From positions 129,305,464 through 129,369,463 of the forward strand of contig NC_072796.1 of assembly GCF_028583425.1 (NCBI RefSeq): 64,000 bases of DNA. The letters run 5' to 3'. Of the stretch, positions 63,964 through 64,000 are shown in pieces. Origin of the DNA: Eublepharis macularius. Its lineage: Eukaryota > Chordata > Lepidosauria > Squamata > Eublepharidae. The translations under genes and the position numbers were made by a program. Numbering within the stretch: the stretch's first letter is position 1; the number at the start of each line of letters is the position of its first letter. The notes under the pieces were generated by a model. It did not search any database. It was not told where the DNA came from and was given only the letters and a program-made list of their open reading frames with translations.

Positions 63964-64000
63964 CTAAAGGGGATACAAATTGAAAAAATAACCCGACTGA

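Overview
This is vertebrate nuclear DNA, almost certainly from a squamate reptile (lizard or gecko). It consists mostly of large introns packed with transposable elements. Lineage evidence is the mix of repeats: Sauria-type tRNA SINEs, 5S-rRNA-derived SINEs, CR1 and L2-like LINE tails, an L1, and many short palindromic DNA transposons. The species cannot be named from the sequence. There are no bacterial genes, no CRISPR array and no operon.

One host gene is present, on the minus strand: the 3-prime part of ADCY8, the calcium/calmodulin-stimulated adenylyl cyclase 8. Nine coding exons could be placed to the base with GT/AG boundaries: 61837-62038, 54409-54498, 50501-50673, 47078-47159, 30837-30995, 27220-27366, 17697-17789, 13120-13234 and 10466-10953 (stop codon 10466-10468). 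They join in frame to 515 codons and encode the second membrane domain, the C2 catalytic domain and the calmodulin-binding tail. By analogy with the 18-coding-exon human gene they are exons 10-18; earlier exons lie beyond base 64000. The 30-codon exon at 54409-54498 is the counterpart of the mammalian cassette exon that carries two N-glycosylation sites and is skipped in the AC8-B isoform.

The 16-kb intron between 30996 and 47077 holds a full-length plus-strand L1 retrotransposon (37278-43424) with intact ORF1 and ORF2, an ATGA overlap, a 3-prime polypurine tract, a poly(A) tail and a 17-18 bp target-site duplication. It lies antisense to ADCY8. Both ORFs are uninterrupted, so it looks recent and possibly competent.

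The rest is a layered set of repeats: (i) four copies of a ~0.7 kb non-autonomous hAT element with 8-bp duplications and GAAC/GTTC-rich ends; (ii) two other hAT-type elements with exact 8-bp duplications; (iii) CpG-rich palindromic MITEs flanked by CTG or CAG, which resembles Harbinger targeting; (iv) palindromic MITEs with TTA/TGA/AGA flanks; (v) several tRNA-derived SINE families, one amplified as a six-unit tandem array; (vi) 5S-derived SINEs; (vii) CR1 and L2-like LINE fragments; (viii) microsatellites and an exact 141-bp tandem duplication. Several insertions are nested, so their relative ages can be read. I saw no evidence for a novel protein-coding system. The most notable items are the intact L1 and the transposon families whose duplications can be read directly.
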